Program-made: the position numbers and the translations under genes | In this document: in pieces, positions 43,037 to 51,682 of the stretch | Position numbering within the stretch: position 1 is the first letter of the stretch | Layout of the letters: every line of letters starts with the position of its first letter | Origin: Hyphomicrobiales bacterium | GTDB lineage: Bacteria > Pseudomonadota > Alphaproteobacteria > Rhizobiales > Beijerinckiaceae | NCBI GenBank assembly: GCA_027484605.1 | Contig: JAIXSR010000089.1 | Coordinates: 1-64,000, forward strand | Length of the DNA: 64,000 bases | Direction: 5' to 3' | Notes under the pieces: generated by a model | Told to the model about the DNA's origin: nothing | The model's database searches: none | What the model saw: only the letters and a program-made list of their open reading frames with translations

Positions 43037-44703
43037 CAGGCCTCTCCTCTTTCCGGGTAGTAACCCCGCCGGTGGTCCCTCTCGGTCAGCGCCGGATCCC
43101 GCTCCGTGGCCGGCCCGTACCCGCCGCCGCCCGGCGTCATCACCTCGACGCGATCGCCGGCGCGGATCAGCAGGCCCTGATCCTTGGAGAGATGCTCGGG
43201 GATGATCGTCTCGCCGCCGCGATGGATCCGCACGATATTGGGCGCGCCGGCCTCGCCGCCGAGCACGCCCGGCGGGCCGAACCGGCCGTGATCCATCACG
43301 AAGGAGGCCCGCGCCTCCCCGCGCAGCAGCTCAACCTCGTAATGCACCCCGAAACCGCCGCGATGCCGGCCGAGCCCGCCCGAGCCTTCCCGCAGCGCGA
43401 AGCGCCGGAACAGGACCGGGTAATATTGCTCCATCACCTCGACCGGGGCCGTCTTCGAGATGCCGATCGTCGAGCAGCCATTGGTGAGCCCGTCATGCTC
43501 GGCATTGCCGCCATAGCCGCCGCCGGTGATCTGGTACATCACATAGCCGGCATTCTTCTCCGGATCGAAGCCGCCAAGCGCGAAATTGCCCGAGGTTCCG
43601 GCCGGCGCGGCCGTCACCTTGTCGGGAATGGCCTGCACAAGCGCCAGGAACACCGCCTCGGCAATGCGCTGCGAAACCTCGGCCGCACAGCCGGAAACCG
43701 GGCGCGGATAGCGCGCATCGAGGAAGGTGCCCTCGGCGCCGGTCACGGTCAGCGGCTCGAATGTCCCGGCATTGATCGGCACATCCGGGAAGACATGCTT
43801 GACCGCGAGATAGACCGCCGAGAGCGTGGTCGCGAGCACCGAATTCATCGGCCCGCGACAGGGCAGCGAGGAGCCGGCAAAGTCGAAATGCAAACGGTCT
43901 CCGCTCTTGGTCACCGCCAGCGCGATCCGTAGCGGTTCGTTCACCACCCCGTCGGAATCGACAAAGGCCTCCGCGCGATAGAGGCCATCCGGCATCTGCG
44001 CGATCTCGGCCCGCATCCGCGCGGCCGAGCGCGCCCGGATCTCGGCAATGGCCTGCTCGAGCGTGGCCTGGCCATAGCGCGCCAGCATGTCCATCAGGCG
44101 GCTCTCGCCCACCGCCAGGGCCGCCGCCTGGGCCTTGATATCGCCGATGCGCTGGCTCGCGACGCGGATATTCGACATGATGATGGAGAAGATCTCGCGG
44201 TCCATCTCGCCGCGCTTGAACAGCTTCACGGGGGGCAGGCGCAGGCCCTCCTGCTCCACCTCGGTGGCATGGGCCGAGAAGCCGCCCGGCACCATGCCGC
44301 CGATATCCGGCCAATGCCCGGTATTCTGCAGCCAGCAGAACAGCTGGCCCTCGACGAAGACCGGGCGGACGAAACGCACATCCATCAGATGCGTGCCGCC
44401 GAGATAGGGATCGTTGACGATATAGACATCGCCCGGCTCCGGCGGGGCCACCTGGCCTTCGCGGATCAGCCGGATCAACTCGCCGGTGGAATACTGCATC
44501 GTGCCGACGAAGACCGGCAGCCCGAACTCGCCCTGCGCGATCAGCGCACCGGTCTCGCGGTCATAGATCCCGTCGGAACGGTCATCCGCCTCGGCAATGA
44601 CCGGCGAGAAGGCCGCCCGCGTGAAGGAGAGGTCCATCTCGTTGCAGACCTGCTGCAGGCCCGCCTGGATCACGGCGAGGGTAAGCGGATCGATCGGGCT
44701 CAT
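43036..44703 (-). CDS. hyuB: Hydantoinase/oxoprolinase B subunit
   Basis: A 555-residue HyuB-family subunit: VIQAGLQQVCNEMDLSFTRAAFSPVIAEADDRSDGI at the start, VYIVNDPYLGGTHLMDVRFVRPVF, NTGHWPDIGGMVPGGF, and the C-terminal GGGGYGPATERDP. The start ATG 44701-44703 overlaps the hyuA stop (ATGA). With HyuA it forms an ATP-dependent amidohydrolase that opens cyclic amides (5-oxoproline, N-methylhydantoin) or carboxylates small molecules. In this operon, after a ring hydroxylase and ring reductase, opening a six-membered lactam is the attractive role, in place of the enamidase of the anaerobic pathway. Confidence 0.88.
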   Translation of the reverse strand: MSPIDPLTLAVIQAGLQQVCNEMDLSFTRAAFSPVIAEADDRSDGIYDRETGALIAQGEFGLPVFVGTMQYSTGELIRLIREGQVAPPEPGDVYIVNDPYLGGTHLMDVRFVRPVFVEGQLFCWLQNTGHWPDIGGMVPGGFSAHATEVEQEGLRLPPVKLFKRGEMDREIFSIIMSNIRVASQRIGDIKAQAAALAVGESRLMDMLARYGQATLEQAIAEIRARSAARMRAEIAQMPDGLYRAEAFVDSDGVVNEPLRIALAVTKSGDRLHFDFAGSSLPCRGPMNSVLATTLSAVYLAVKHVFPDVPINAGTFEPLTVTGAEGTFLDARYPRPVSGCAAEVSQRIAEAVFLALVQAIPDKVTAAPAGTSGNFALGGFDPEKNAGYVMYQITGGGYGGNAEHDGLTNGCSTIGISKTAPVEVMEQYYPVLFRRFALREGSGGLGRHRGGFGVHYEVELLRGEARASFVMDHGRFGPPGVLGGEAGAPNIVRIHRGGETIIPEHLSKDQGLLIRAGDRVEVMTPGGGGYGPATERDPALTERDHRRGYYPERGEA

Positions 44704-46739
44704 GCGCGGATCCTCAGATTGCCGATCGCGTCGATCCGGGCGCGGGCTCCCGGCTCGATCACGGTGGTCGCGTCGACCTGCTGGATGATGGCCGGGCCGG
44801 CAATCTCGGCATTGGCCGGCAGCGCCTCGCGCGCATAGATCGCCGCCTCGTGCCAGGCCCCCTCGGCATGGATCGGGCGGGTGCCGATCCGGGCTTCCTC
44901 GAGCCGGGTGCGCCGGGCACCGGCCGGCAGCAGCTTGGCAAGGTCGATCCGCCGCCGCCGCCCGATCACCGAGGTCATCACATTCACCACCACCGCCCGG
45001 ATCTCGGGCAGGCGCAACTGGAACCGGGCGAAATAGGCCGCCTCGAACAGGGCCTGCAACGCCTCGCGGCTGATCTCGGCCTGCGGAATCGCAACGCGGA
45101 TCAGGTGGGTCTGGCCGCTGAACTGCATCTCGGCCGCATGCAGTACCTGCCGCTCCTCGATTTCCGCCGCCTCGCCGGCCAGCGCCGCCTCGGCGCTCTG
45201 CCTCTGGGCCAGCCACGTGTCGCGCAGCAGCGCCATGTCGAGCCCGTCCAGGCGCCGGTTGAGCGTGTTGACCCGGTCCTGCCGGAGGTCGGCGACCAGG
45301 CAGCCCAGCGCATTGGTCAGGCCCGGCCGCGCCGGGACCAGCACTTCGGGAATGCCCAGCTCCCGGGCCAGCGCGACGGCATGGAGCGGCCCTGCACCCC
45401 CGAAGGCGAAGAGCACGAAATGGCGCGGATCATGCCCGCGCGACAGCGAGACCATCCGGATCGCCCCGCTCATATGGACATTGCCGAGCCGGATCACCGC
45501 CGCGGCTGCCTCTTCGACGCTCAGACCCAGCGGGCCGGCGAGCTGCTCGTCGAAGATCGCGCGGATGGTCGAGAGCGCGACCGGCGTCTCGACCGCATTC
45601 AGCCGCTCCGGATCGAGCCGCCCGAGGATGAGATTGGCATCGGTGATGGTCGGCCGCCGCCCGCCCCGCCCGTAGCCGATCGGCCCCGGCATCGAACCGG
45701 CGCTTTCCGGCCCCACCTGCAGCATGCCCGCACGGTTGACGAAGGTGATGGACCCGCCACCCGCGCCGACGGTCCGGACATCGACCATCGGCAGATGGAT
45801 CGGCAGGCCGTAATCGATGGTCAGTTCGGCCGAAACCTCCGGCACGCCGTCATGGATCAGGGCCACATCGGTGGAGGTGCCGCCCATATCATAGGTGATG
45901 GCCTGGGCCAGCCCGGCCTGCCGCAAGGTCGCGGCCGCCGCCATAACGCCGGAAGCCGGGCCGGACATCACCGTCTTCGCCGCCTCCTCGGCCACCGCAC
46001 CGGCCGCAACCGTGCCGCCATTGCCATTCATCACCAGCAGCTCGCGCGAGAAGCCGCCGCCGCGAAGCTCTTCCGCCAGCCGGCGGATATAGCGGTCGAG
46101 GATCGGTTGCACGGCGGCATTCACGCTCGCCGTCGTGCCGCGCTCGTATTCGCGGAATTCCGAGAGGAGGCCATGGCCCAGCGTGACATAGGCATTGGGC
46201 CACATCTCCCGGGCGATTTCCCCGGCCCGGATCTCGTGGGCGGGATTGGCATAGGAATGCAGGAAATGGATCACCAGCGCCTCGCATCCCGCCGCGATCA
46301 GCGCCCCGATTTCCCGCCGCACCGCCAGCTCGTCGAGCGGGATGCGCACCTTGCCGCTGGCCTCGACGCGCTCGGGCACCTCGCGCCGGTGCTCCCGGGC
46401 GATCAAGGGCTCGAACGTGCCGAACAGGCCATAGGGCTTCGGCCGGGTCCGCCGGCCGAGTTCCAGCACGTCGCGGAAACCCTCGGTCGTGATGAGGCCG
46501 ACCCGGGCGACCTTGCGCTCGAGCACCGCATTGGTGGTCGCCGTCGTGCCATGGATGATCAGGTCGAGCGCGCCGGGCGTGACACCGGCCGCCGCGATGG
46601 CACGGATCACGCCCTCGGCCTGGTTGGCGGGCGTGGTCGGCACCTTGGCCAGATGGATCACCATGCCGGCGCCCTCGCCCTCCGTCATCAGGAGGTCGGT
46701 GAAGGTTCCCCCGACATCTATGCCCGCCACGCGTCTCAC
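44700..46739 (-). CDS. hyuA: Hydantoinase/oxoprolinase A subunit
   Basis: A 679-residue HyuA-family subunit with an actin-like ATPase core. DVGGTFTDLLM at 8-18 is phosphate loop 1, HGTTATTNAVLERK near 64-77 follows, then YDMGGTSTDVALI, VRTVGAGGGSI and GGAGPLHAVALA. It starts with GTG (46737-46739), chosen because GGAG lies six bases upstream, and there is no nearby ATG. The operator palindrome GTTCGTAGACGAAC (minus strand) ends directly at this ribosome-binding site, so a bound repressor would block both transcription and translation start. First gene of the eight-gene catabolic operon. Confidence 0.9.
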   Translation of the reverse strand: MRRVAGIDVGGTFTDLLMTEGEGAGMVIHLAKVPTTPANQAEGVIRAIAAAGVTPGALDLIIHGTTATTNAVLERKVARVGLITTEGFRDVLELGRRTRPKPYGLFGTFEPLIAREHRREVPERVEASGKVRIPLDELAVRREIGALIAAGCEALVIHFLHSYANPAHEIRAGEIAREMWPNAYVTLGHGLLSEFREYERGTTASVNAAVQPILDRYIRRLAEELRGGGFSRELLVMNGNGGTVAAGAVAEEAAKTVMSGPASGVMAAAATLRQAGLAQAITYDMGGTSTDVALIHDGVPEVSAELTIDYGLPIHLPMVDVRTVGAGGGSITFVNRAGMLQVGPESAGSMPGPIGYGRGGRRPTITDANLILGRLDPERLNAVETPVALSTIRAIFDEQLAGPLGLSVEEAAAAVIRLGNVHMSGAIRMVSLSRGHDPRHFVLFAFGGAGPLHAVALARELGIPEVLVPARPGLTNALGCLVADLRQDRVNTLNRRLDGLDMALLRDTWLAQRQSAEAALAGEAAEIEERQVLHAAEMQFSGQTHLIRVAIPQAEISREALQALFEAAYFARFQLRLPEIRAVVVNVMTSVIGRRRRIDLAKLLPAGARRTRLEEARIGTRPIHAEGAWHEAAIYAREALPANAEIAGPAIIQQVDATTVIEPGARARIDAIGNLRIRA

Positions 46740-46749
46740 AGCGTTCTCC

Positions 46750-46763
46750 GTTCGTCTACGAAC
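46750..46763 (-). promoter_or_regulatory. Regulon operator 1 (hyuA operon)
   Basis: Minus strand GTTCGT-AG-ACGAAC, a perfect palindrome with core TTCGTAGACGAA. It lies between the livF stop and the hyuA GTG and abuts the hyuA ribosome-binding site. The same core lies ahead of the binding-protein operon. Confidence 0.75.
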
Positions 46764-46799
46764 AAGGTGCGGAAGGAGGGAGGACGGACACGGAGCCCG

Positions 46800-47534
46800 T
46801 CACACCGTCAGATAGGCTTCCCGCACCGATTCATCAGCCTCGAGCGCCGCCATGCTGCCTGCATAGCGGATGACGCCCTTCTCGATCACATAGGCCCGGT
46901 CCGACACGGCCCCGGCGAAAAACAGGTTCTGCTCCGAGAGCAGCACCGCGATGCCTTCGTCCTTCATGCGGAGCACGGCCTCGGCCATCTCCTCGACGAT
47001 CACCGGCGCCAGCCCCTCGGAGGGCTCGTCCAGCAGCACCGCCCGGGGATTGCCCATCAGCGTGCGGGCAATGGTCAGCATCTGCTGCTCGCCGCCCGAC
47101 ATGGCGGAGGCCTGCCGGCCACGCATCTCGGCGAGGTTGGGGAAGATCGCGAAGAGCCGCTCGGGCGTCCAGGCCTGCCGGCCCGCCGGCGCCGCACGCC
47201 GCCCGACCTCGAGATTCTCCGCCACCGTGAGATCGGTGAAGATCCGCCGCTCCTCCGGCACATAGCCCAGCCCGCCCCGCGCGATCTCGAAAGGCGAAAG
47301 CCGGGTGATGTCGCGGCCATCGAACCGGATCTCGCCGGTACTGGCCGTGATCAGGCCCATGATGGTCTTGAACGTCGTCGACTTGCCCGCGCCGTTGCGC
47401 CCCATCAGGGCCACCACCTCGCCCGGTGCCAGCGCGAGATCGACGCCGAACAGCACCTGCGCATGGCCATAGCGCGCGGTGATCCCCGAGACGGTGAGGA
47501 TCGGCGCGGGATGGGTGGAACCGCCCGTGCTCAT
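46800..47534 (-). CDS. Branched-chain-type ABC importer ATPase 2 (LivF-like)
   Basis: A 244-residue ATPase: Walker A GRNGAGKST, signature AMSGGEQQMLTIARTLM, Walker B AVLLDEPSEGLAPVI. The LivF marker TRLSPFEIARGGLGYVPEERRIF is present. It starts by a 4-base overlap with the livG-like gene and is the last gene of the importer operon, followed after 60 bases by the hyuA operator and start. Together with LivG it powers uptake of the ligand bound by the LivK-like protein. Confidence 0.92.
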   Translation of the reverse strand: MSTGGSTHPAPILTVSGITARYGHAQVLFGVDLALAPGEVVALMGRNGAGKSTTFKTIMGLITASTGEIRFDGRDITRLSPFEIARGGLGYVPEERRIFTDLTVAENLEVGRRAAPAGRQAWTPERLFAIFPNLAEMRGRQASAMSGGEQQMLTIARTLMGNPRAVLLDEPSEGLAPVIVEEMAEAVLRMKDEGIAVLLSEQNLFFAGAVSDRAYVIEKGVIRYAGSMAALEADESVREAYLTV

Positions 47535-48325
47535 GCCAGCCCCGCTTCATGCTTCTGGCGGCGTGCCGCCAGCGCGGCCTTGACGCCGCTCTCGCCCAGA
47601 TAGACCCGCTTCACATCCGGATTGGCGCGCACCGCCTCGGGCGTGCCGGCGGCGATGATCCGCCCGCGCACCAGCACGAGAATGCGGTTCGCATGGGCAA
47701 AGACCGCATCCATGTCATGCTCGGTGAAGAGCACGCCGATCTGCTCCCGCCGCGCCACATCGGCCGTCAGCTGCATCAGCGCCGCGCGCTCCTTCGGCGC
47801 CATGCCGGCCGTGGGCTCGTCCATCAGCAGCAGGCGCGGCTTCGAGGCCAGCGCGATGGCCAGCTCGACCCGCTTCACATCGCCATAGGCGAGTTCGCTG
47901 ACGGGGCGCCCGGCAAGGTCGGCCATGCCGACGCTGTCGAGCAGGGCCAGGGCCTCGTCGCGGTGAAGGGCGCTGGCCCGGGAAAACAGCGAACGCGTCT
48001 GCCCGCGCAGCGAGATCAGCGCCATCTGGACATTCTCGACGACATTCATCGACATGAAGGTCTGGGCGATCTGGAAGGTCCGGCCCACGCCCTTGCGCCA
48101 GATCACCCGGGGCGGCTCGCCCGCAATATCCTCGCCGCCGAGCAGCACCTGCCCGGAATCCGGCCTGAGCTGCCCGCCCACCATGTTGAAGGTGGTGGAT
48201 TTTCCGGCCCCGTTCGGGCCGATGATGGCCAGCATCTCGCCGCTCTCCAGCGAGAAGGTGACGGAATCGGCCGCGAGCACGCCGCCGAACCTCTTGGTGA
48301 TGCCCTTGACCTCGAGCAGCGTCAT
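47531..48325 (-). CDS. Branched-chain-type ABC importer ATPase 1 (LivG-like)
   Basis: A 264-residue ATPase: ITKRFGGVLAADSVTF, Walker A GPNGAGKST, signature region VSELAYGDVKRVELAIALA (the usual LSxG is replaced by LAYGD, as in many LivG/BraF proteins), Walker B LLLMDEPTAGMAPKE, and the LivG loop GVGRTFQIAQTFMSMNVVENV. Start ATG 48323-48325 overlaps the permease stop. It partners LivF in the hetero-ATPase dimer of this importer. Confidence 0.92.
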   Translation of the reverse strand: MTLLEVKGITKRFGGVLAADSVTFSLESGEMLAIIGPNGAGKSTTFNMVGGQLRPDSGQVLLGGEDIAGEPPRVIWRKGVGRTFQIAQTFMSMNVVENVQMALISLRGQTRSLFSRASALHRDEALALLDSVGMADLAGRPVSELAYGDVKRVELAIALASKPRLLLMDEPTAGMAPKERAALMQLTADVARREQIGVLFTEHDMDAVFAHANRILVLVRGRIIAAGTPEAVRANPDVKRVYLGESGVKAALAARRQKHEAGLA

Positions 48326-50205
48326 GGCCGGCCCTCCGTCCTGCGGCGCGAGCGCCAGGCCTCCAGCGTGCCCACGATGCCGCGCGGGAAGACCAGCACC
48401 ATCCCGATGATCGTCAGCCCCAGGAAGAAGCGCCAGAAATCGGTGAGCGGCATGAAGAAGTCCTTCACCGAATGGAAGGCCGCCGCCCCGACCAGCGGGC
48501 CCGTCACGGTCTGGATGCCGCCGAGCAGGACCATGACCAGGAAATCGACCGACATGGCGATCGAGATCATGGTCGGGTCGATCGAGCCTTTCGAGAAGGC
48601 ATAGAGCCCGCCGGCCAGCCCCGCCGCCGCGCCGGCGATGATGAAGGCCAGCCAGCGATGCCGGCGGATATCGATGCCGATCGCATCGGCCCGGTTGGCG
48701 GAATCGCGCGCCGCCCGGAGGATCGCGCCGAACGGGGCGTAATAGATGTGCCGCAGCAGCAGGATCGCCGGGATTGCGAGAGCCGCGACAACGTAGAAAT
48801 AGACCTCGCGGGCACCGGCCCAGCGCGAGGGCCAGACGCCGACAATGCCATTGTCGCCCCCCGTCACCTCGACCCACTGGAAGAAGATCGCATAGGTGAT
48901 CTGCGCGAAAGCCAGCGTCAGCATGGCGAGATAGATGCCGGAAAGCCGGACGATGAAATAGCCGAACAGCGCCGCCGCCAGCCCCGCCGCCACCGGCGCC
49001 GCCACGAGCGCGGCCTCCATCGGCAGTTTCAGCGGGCCGGTCACCAGCAGGCCGGCCGCATAGGCGCCGATGCCGAAATAGGCGGCATGGCCGAAGGAGA
49101 CGAGCCCGCCATTGCCGATGAGGAAATTGAGCGAGAAGGCCGCGAGCGCGAGGACGAGGATCTCGATCCCGACCTTGATCTTGTAGGAATCGCCCAGGAC
49201 CGGCACCGCCAGCAGGGCCAGCACGAAGCCGGCGCTGACCAGGATCTCGCGGCGGCCGAACCGCTTGAGGTCGATGATGCCCTCCGGCAGCACCGCCCGC
49301 CCGGCCGCAGGATCGGGGCGGCCCAGCAGCCCCCAGGGCTTCACGACCAGCACCACGGCCATCAGCAGGAAGACGAGGACGAGCGTGATCTTCGGAAAGA
49401 TCAGGATGCCGAAGGCCTGGAGCAGCCCGATGATCACGGCCGCGATGAAGGCGCCGGGCACCGAGCCCATGCCCCCGATCACGGTGACGACGAAGGCCTC
49501 GGAAATGATGGTCAGGTCCATATGGCTGTTGGCCGGCAGCCGCGGGATCTGCAGCGCACCGCCGAGCCCCGCCAGGAAGGCGCCGAGAAACAGCGTCCCG
49601 GTGAACAGCATGGCCTGGTTGACGCCGAGCGCGCCCACCATTTCCCGGTCCTGCGTTGCAGCCCGGATGAGAATGCCGAACCGCGTCCGGTGCATGAGCA
49701 GCCAGAGCAGGCCGAGCAGGCAGGGCCCGACGGCGATGAGGAACAGCTCGTAGGCCGGAAAGCGCTGGCCGAAAATCTCGACCGCATGCCGCAGGCCCGG
49801 CGCCCGCGGGCCGGGAATATCGACCGGCCCCCAGAGATGGAGCACGGCATCCTGCACGATCAGCACGACGCCGAATGTCGCCAGAAGCTGGAAGAGTTCC
49901 GGCACCCGGTAGATGCGCCGGAGCAGCAGCACCTCCATCACCACGCCGAACAGCCCGACCGCAAGGGCCGAGGCCAGGACGCCGGCAAAGAACAGCAGCG
50001 GCGAGCGCTCGAATTCGAGCAGCCAGGGCACGATCGTCACCGCGAGATACGCGCCGAGCATGTAGAAGGAGCCATGCGCGAAATTCACGATCCGCGTCAC
50101 GCCGAAGACGATCGTCAGCCCGGAGGCGATGACGAAGAGCGACGAGGCGCTGGCAAGGCCTGAAAGGGCCTGGGTGGCAAGAAGGGCGAGATCCATGCCG
50201 CGCAC
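48322..50205 (-). CDS. Fused LivH-LivM permease
   Basis: A 627-residue double permease. The first half (about 1-295) is LivH-like (GLTIVFGVTRIVNFAHGSFYMLGAY; GVNQAMLFTGTLFLGAFLAGLGGAL). The second half (about 320-627) is LivM-like (LIGNGGLVSFGHAAYFGIGAYAAG; RAARDSANRADAIGIDIRRHRWLAF). In most genomes these are two genes. GTG 50205 has AGGG about six bases upstream; ATG 50196 is the alternative. It forms the channel for the LivK-like protein encoded 115 bases upstream and overlaps the livG-like gene by four bases. Confidence 0.9.
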   Translation of the reverse strand: MRGMDLALLATQALSGLASASSLFVIASGLTIVFGVTRIVNFAHGSFYMLGAYLAVTIVPWLLEFERSPLLFFAGVLASALAVGLFGVVMEVLLLRRIYRVPELFQLLATFGVVLIVQDAVLHLWGPVDIPGPRAPGLRHAVEIFGQRFPAYELFLIAVGPCLLGLLWLLMHRTRFGILIRAATQDREMVGALGVNQAMLFTGTLFLGAFLAGLGGALQIPRLPANSHMDLTIISEAFVVTVIGGMGSVPGAFIAAVIIGLLQAFGILIFPKITLVLVFLLMAVVLVVKPWGLLGRPDPAAGRAVLPEGIIDLKRFGRREILVSAGFVLALLAVPVLGDSYKIKVGIEILVLALAAFSLNFLIGNGGLVSFGHAAYFGIGAYAAGLLVTGPLKLPMEAALVAAPVAAGLAAALFGYFIVRLSGIYLAMLTLAFAQITYAIFFQWVEVTGGDNGIVGVWPSRWAGAREVYFYVVAALAIPAILLLRHIYYAPFGAILRAARDSANRADAIGIDIRRHRWLAFIIAGAAAGLAGGLYAFSKGSIDPTMISIAMSVDFLVMVLLGGIQTVTGPLVGAAAFHSVKDFFMPLTDFWRFFLGLTIIGMVLVFPRGIVGTLEAWRSRRRTEGRP

Positions 50206-50320
50206 TCAGGCCCTGTGATGGGAGGAAGGGATGGCGAAGGCCCGGGACCCGCCCCGCCCGGCAACAGCCCCGGAAGGGGAGGAAAGCGGGAAGGGAAGGT
50301 CCTGGACCATGGCCGTGCGC

Positions 50321-51562
50321 TCAGCCTTTCCGGGCAGCTTTCACTTCGGCCTCGGGGTGGAGATAGGCCGTGCCATCGACATATTTCCAGTTCTTCATCG
50401 CCCCGGCCTTGCCCTTCAGGGTGGTCTCGCCGACCCAGGCGCCAAGGGTGGATTGATGGTCGAGGCCGCGCATCGTCACCGGGCCGCTGATCGTCGTGAA
50501 CTTCATGTCCTTCAGCGTGGCGACGAGCTTCGGCGTCTCGGTCGAGGCCGCCTTCTCGAGCAGCTGGGCGATCATCTCGACCACGACATAGCCGAGCAGC
50601 GAACCCAGCCGCGGCGTGTCATTGAACTTCGCGCGATAGGCGGTGACGAAGGCCTTGTGCTCCGGCGTCTCGATCTGATCCCACGGATAGCCCGTGGTGA
50701 TCCAGCCTTCGGGCGTCTCCTCGCCCAGCGGGATCATGTATTCCGGCTCGCCCGTCAGCAGGCTGACGACGAGGCGCTTCTCGAACAGGCCGCGCGTGTT
50801 CCCCTCGCGGACGAAGGCCGTGAGATCGGCCCCGAACAGCACGTTGAAGATGCCGTCCGGCCGCGACTGGCTCAGCGCGCCGACCGTGGCGCCGGCATCG
50901 ATGCGGCCGAGGGCCGGGAATTGCTCGCCCACCACCTCGAAGCCCGGCACGGCTTCGGCCATCAGCTTCTTGAAATTGGCGGCAGCGGACTGGCCATATT
51001 CATAGTTCGGCGCCACGATCGCCCAGCGCTTGACGCCCTTGGCCTTGGCCGCATCGACCAGCATCTTGGTCTGCATGTAGGTGTTCGGCCGGACGCGGAA
51101 GGTGAAGGGGTTGCCCTGCGCCATCGTGATCGCGTCGGTCAGCGGCTCGGTCGCGAGGAACAGAACCTTGCGCTGGTTGGCGAAATCCGCCACCGCAAGA
51201 CCGACATTCGACAGGAAGGTCCCGGCCAGGAAGGACACGTTCTCGCGCGTCAGCAATTCCTCGGCCACGCGGACTGCATCGCCCGGCGTCGAGCCATCAT
51301 CCCGGAAGACGAATTCCAGCGGCCGGCCACCGAGCGCCTTGATGCCCCCGGCCTTGTTGACCGATTCCTGCGCCAGCTGCATCGCGTTGCGATAGGGCAC
51401 CGCGAAGGCGGCCATGCGCCCGTAGGAATTGAGCTCGCCGATCCGGATCGGCGCGGCCTGCGCCCGGACGCCGCCAGCCCCGAGGACCAGCGAGCCGGCC
51501 GCGATGCCGCCCACCACACCGCGGCGGGAAGGATGATTACGGGAAGTCCTGTTCTCGGTCAT
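50321..51562 (-). CDS. ABC importer binding protein, LivK/Peripla_BP_6 type, Tat-like signal
   Basis: A 413-residue binding protein. The N-terminus has a twin-arginine signal (SRRGVVGGIAAGSLVLGAGG) ending near VRAQA, then PIRIGELNSYGRMAAFAVPYRNAMQLA. Typical family segments are FVFRDDGSTPGDAVRVAEELLTRENV and IVAPNYEYGQSAAANFKKLM. The group binds amino acids, amides, urea and aromatic acids. An operator with core TTCGTAGACGAA lies 62 bases upstream, matching that of the catabolic operon, so the ligand is probably the N-heterocycle degraded there. Confidence 0.88.
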   Translation of the reverse strand: MTENRTSRNHPSRRGVVGGIAAGSLVLGAGGVRAQAAPIRIGELNSYGRMAAFAVPYRNAMQLAQESVNKAGGIKALGGRPLEFVFRDDGSTPGDAVRVAEELLTRENVSFLAGTFLSNVGLAVADFANQRKVLFLATEPLTDAITMAQGNPFTFRVRPNTYMQTKMLVDAAKAKGVKRWAIVAPNYEYGQSAAANFKKLMAEAVPGFEVVGEQFPALGRIDAGATVGALSQSRPDGIFNVLFGADLTAFVREGNTRGLFEKRLVVSLLTGEPEYMIPLGEETPEGWITTGYPWDQIETPEHKAFVTAYRAKFNDTPRLGSLLGYVVVEMIAQLLEKAASTETPKLVATLKDMKFTTISGPVTMRGLDHQSTLGAWVGETTLKGKAGAMKNWKYVDGTAYLHPEAEVKAARKG

Positions 51563-51623
51563 ATCCAGTCTCCTCTTGCGGCGAAGCGCCCGCGAAAGCC
51601 GGCATCGCCCCTCGGATGCAGGT

Positions 51624-51639
51624 CATTCGTAGACGAATG
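51624..51639. promoter_or_regulatory. Regulon operator 2 (importer operon)
   Basis: CATTCGT-AG-ACGAATG is a perfect 16-base palindrome upstream of the binding-protein gene. Its 12-base core is identical to the site ahead of hyuA. Confidence 0.75.
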
Positions 51640-51682
51640 GTATCGGTTTTCATGCGGCTGGCAAGGCCCTCCGGGCAGCATG

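Noticed and set aside
44850-47603. Open frame of about 917 codons opposite hyuA and livF
   Set aside because: It crosses two real genes and an operator on the other strand, with no protein motifs.
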